Of a stretch of 14,715 nt of DNA, positions 13,509 to 14,715 are shown in pieces (within the stretch, counting starts at the first letter, position 1; every line of letters starts with the position of its first letter). The DNA is from Pseudomonadota bacterium (lineage in GTDB: Bacteria; Pseudomonadota; Gammaproteobacteria; Burkholderiales; Burkholderiaceae). Where the stretch lies: NCBI GenBank assembly GCA_023441105.1, contig JAEZQX010000130.1, positions 1 to 14,715 of the forward strand. The letters run 5' to 3'. The translations under genes and the position numbers were made by a program. A model generated the notes under the pieces. It saw only the letters and a list, made by a program, of their open reading frames with translations. It had not been told where the DNA came from and searched no databases.

Positions 13509-14715
13509 ATTTGGGCATCCACACCCGGCACAGCGACACCAGCCGGTCGATGTCGATCGGCTTGGCGATGTAGTCGTCGGCCCCCGCCTCGAGGCAGCGC
13601 ACGCGATCCTCCGGCATGGCGTTGGCCGTCAAGGCGATGATCGGCACCTTGCCGACGTCGTCGTCGGCGCGGATCGTCCGCATGGCGGTGAAGCCGTCCA
13701 TCTCCGGCATCATGATGTCCATCAGGACGAGGTCGATCTCGCCGTTGGCGGCCCGCAGCTTGTCGACTGCCTCGCGGCCGTTGCGGGCGATCTCGACGTT
13801 GGCACCGAGCGGCTCGAGCACGTTGATCAGCGCGAACACGTTGCGAACGTCGTCCTCCGCGATGAGGATCTTCCTGCCGTCGAGCACCGAATCGCGGCTG
13901 CGCGCCATCTTGAGCAGCCGCTGCTGGTCGGCGGGCAGCTGCGATTCGACCTGGTGAAGGAACAGGGCGACCTCGTCGACCAGCCGATCCGGCGACCGCG
14001 CGCCCTTGATGATGATCGAGCGTGAATAGCGGCGCAGGCGCTGCTCCTCCTCGCGGGTGATGCTGCGCCCGGTGTAGACGATGACCGGCGGGAAGGCATA
14101 GCGCCCGCCCTTGCTCAGCCGCTCGAGCAATTCGTAGCCGGAGCCGTCGGGCAGGCCGAGATCCATCACCATGCAGTCGAAGGAGCGTTCGTCGAGCAGG
14201 CGCAGCGCCTCGTTGATCGTGCCGACGCCGACCAGTTCCACCGCCTCGGCCTTCAGCAGCAGCAGCAGGTTGTCGCGCAGCGCGGCATCGTCCTCGACGA
14301 TCAGCACCGACTTGACCTCGCGCCGGGACTGGTCCTCGACCCGCTTCAGCGCCGCGGTCAACTGCTCGGGCATCGCCGGCTTCACGATGTAGCCGATGGC
14401 GCCGAGCTCGAGGGCCACCTGGGTGTGATCCGCGGCGGAGACGATGTGCACCGGAATCGGGCGGGTGAGTGGATCGCGCTTGAGTTGCTCGAGCACGGCG
14501 AGTCCGGACCGGTCCGGCAGGCCGAGGTCGAGCAGGATGCCCTTGGGCTGCAGCTCGCGGGCGAGCGCCAGGCCGTCGAGGGCATTGTCGACGGTGGCGC
14601 AATCGAAATCCAGGCCCTCGGCGACTTCCTTGACAATGGCCGCGAAGGCCGCGTCGTCCTCGATCACGAGGATCGTGCGGCCGCGGCGCAGCGCGTCCGT
14701 TGCCCTGGCCGGCTC
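13507..14715 (-). CDS. C-terminal part of a hybrid histidine kinase: three tandem receiver domains, cut at the right edge
   Basis: 402 visible residues. The frame stays open to 14715. A GTG at 14667 could be taken as a start but lies inside the first receiver's strand (RTILVIEDD), so the gene certainly begins beyond the window. Receiver 1: acidic IEDD, acceptor Asp63 (LLDLGLPDRSG), Ser93, Lys112 (VKPA). Receiver 2: VEDD, acceptor Asp185 (VMDLGLPDGSG), Thr215, Lys237 (IIKGA, without the usual proline). Receiver 3: AEDD, acceptor Asp333 (LMDIMMPEMDG), Thr363, Lys385 (AKPI). The linker FLHQVESQLPADQQRLLKMA and RKILIAEDDVRNVFALINVL before receiver 3 are typical of large hybrid kinases with upstream sensor and HisKA/HATPase domains. 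Those domains are predicted beyond the edge and not seen here. It is followed after 7 bases by cheR, so the hybrid kinase, methyltransferase, methylesterase and second kinase are co-expressed. Confidence 0.9.
   Translation of the reverse strand, partial: EPARATDALRRGRTILVIEDDAAFAAIVKEVAEGLDFDCATVDNALDGLALARELQPKGILLDLGLPDRSGLAVLEQLKRDPLTRPIPVHIVSAADHTQVALELGAIGYIVKPAMPEQLTAALKRVEDQSRREVKSVLIVEDDAALRDNLLLLLKAEAVELVGVGTINEALRLLDERSFDCMVMDLGLPDGSGYELLERLSKGGRYAFPPVIVYTGRSITREEEQRLRRYSRSIIIKGARSPDRLVDEVALFLHQVESQLPADQQRLLKMARSRDSVLDGRKILIAEDDVRNVFALINVLEPLGANVEIARNGREAVDKLRAANGEIDLVLMDIMMPEMDGFTAMRTIRADDDVGKVPIIALTANAMPEDRVRCLEAGADDYIAKPIDIDRLVSLCRVWMPK

Noticed and set aside
10919..13640. Plus-strand frames of 475 and 340 codons across the CheB/CheR/kinase operon
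   Set aside because: Antisense to conserved CheR, CheB and kinase sequences; composition typical of reverse-frame shadows.
14620..14667. GTG at 14667 as the start of a free-standing three-receiver protein
   Set aside because: It falls within the first beta strand of receiver 1 (RTILVIEDD), and the in-frame sequence upstream to the window edge has no stop, so the gene continues outside.

Overview
The window is GC-rich DNA (by eye about two thirds G+C, strong G/C bias at third codon positions), densely packed and without IS elements, tRNAs, rRNAs or CRISPR repeats. Families present (TRAP carboxylate transporter, IclR regulator, CoxL-like molybdoenzyme, PQQ-type lipoprotein dehydrogenase, multi-receiver hybrid kinase with CheR/CheB) fit a free-living proteobacterium, alpha or beta most likely. 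I cannot name a genus. No stretch over 300 bases lacks a gene; the largest gaps are about 120 bases.

Region 1 (1-9389) looks like one catabolic and uptake locus built around a divergent control point at about 3235-3353. Leftward lie an IclR-family regulator (2383-3234) and the large subunit of a xanthine-dehydrogenase-family molybdenum hydroxylase (2311 running off the left edge). Rightward lie a phytanoyl-CoA-dioxygenase-family Fe(II)/2-oxoglutarate oxygenase (3354-4193), a complete TRAP transporter (binding protein 4302-5318, small permease 5322-5882, large permease 5872-7164), a class-III-like zinc alcohol dehydrogenase (7184-8299) and a MetX-like alpha/beta-hydrolase with a TTG start (8322-9389). 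A perfect 7-bp inverted repeat (3315-3333) overlaps the likely -10 of the rightward promoter and is the best IclR operator candidate. Read together, the genes suggest import of a small organic acid followed by hydroxylation, alcohol oxidation, possible aldehyde or heteroaromatic oxidation, and an acyl-transfer or hydrolysis step. The substrate is not determined by the sequence.

Region 2 (9464-10792) is a stand-alone gene for a lipoprotein of the PQQ-type sugar/sorbosone dehydrogenase beta-propeller family. It ends face to face with the next operon across a 39-base gap holding a GC hairpin.

Region 3 (10832-14715, minus strand) is a tightly coupled signalling operon. In transcription order it contains the C-terminal part of a hybrid histidine kinase (three receiver domains, cut by the right edge), a CheR methyltransferase, a CheB methylesterase with no receiver domain, and a cytosolic receiver-histidine kinase. 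CheR/CheB and CheB/kinase overlap by 4 bases each. No chemoreceptor, CheA or CheW is present, so this looks like a methylation-linked signalling module rather than a classical chemotaxis operon.
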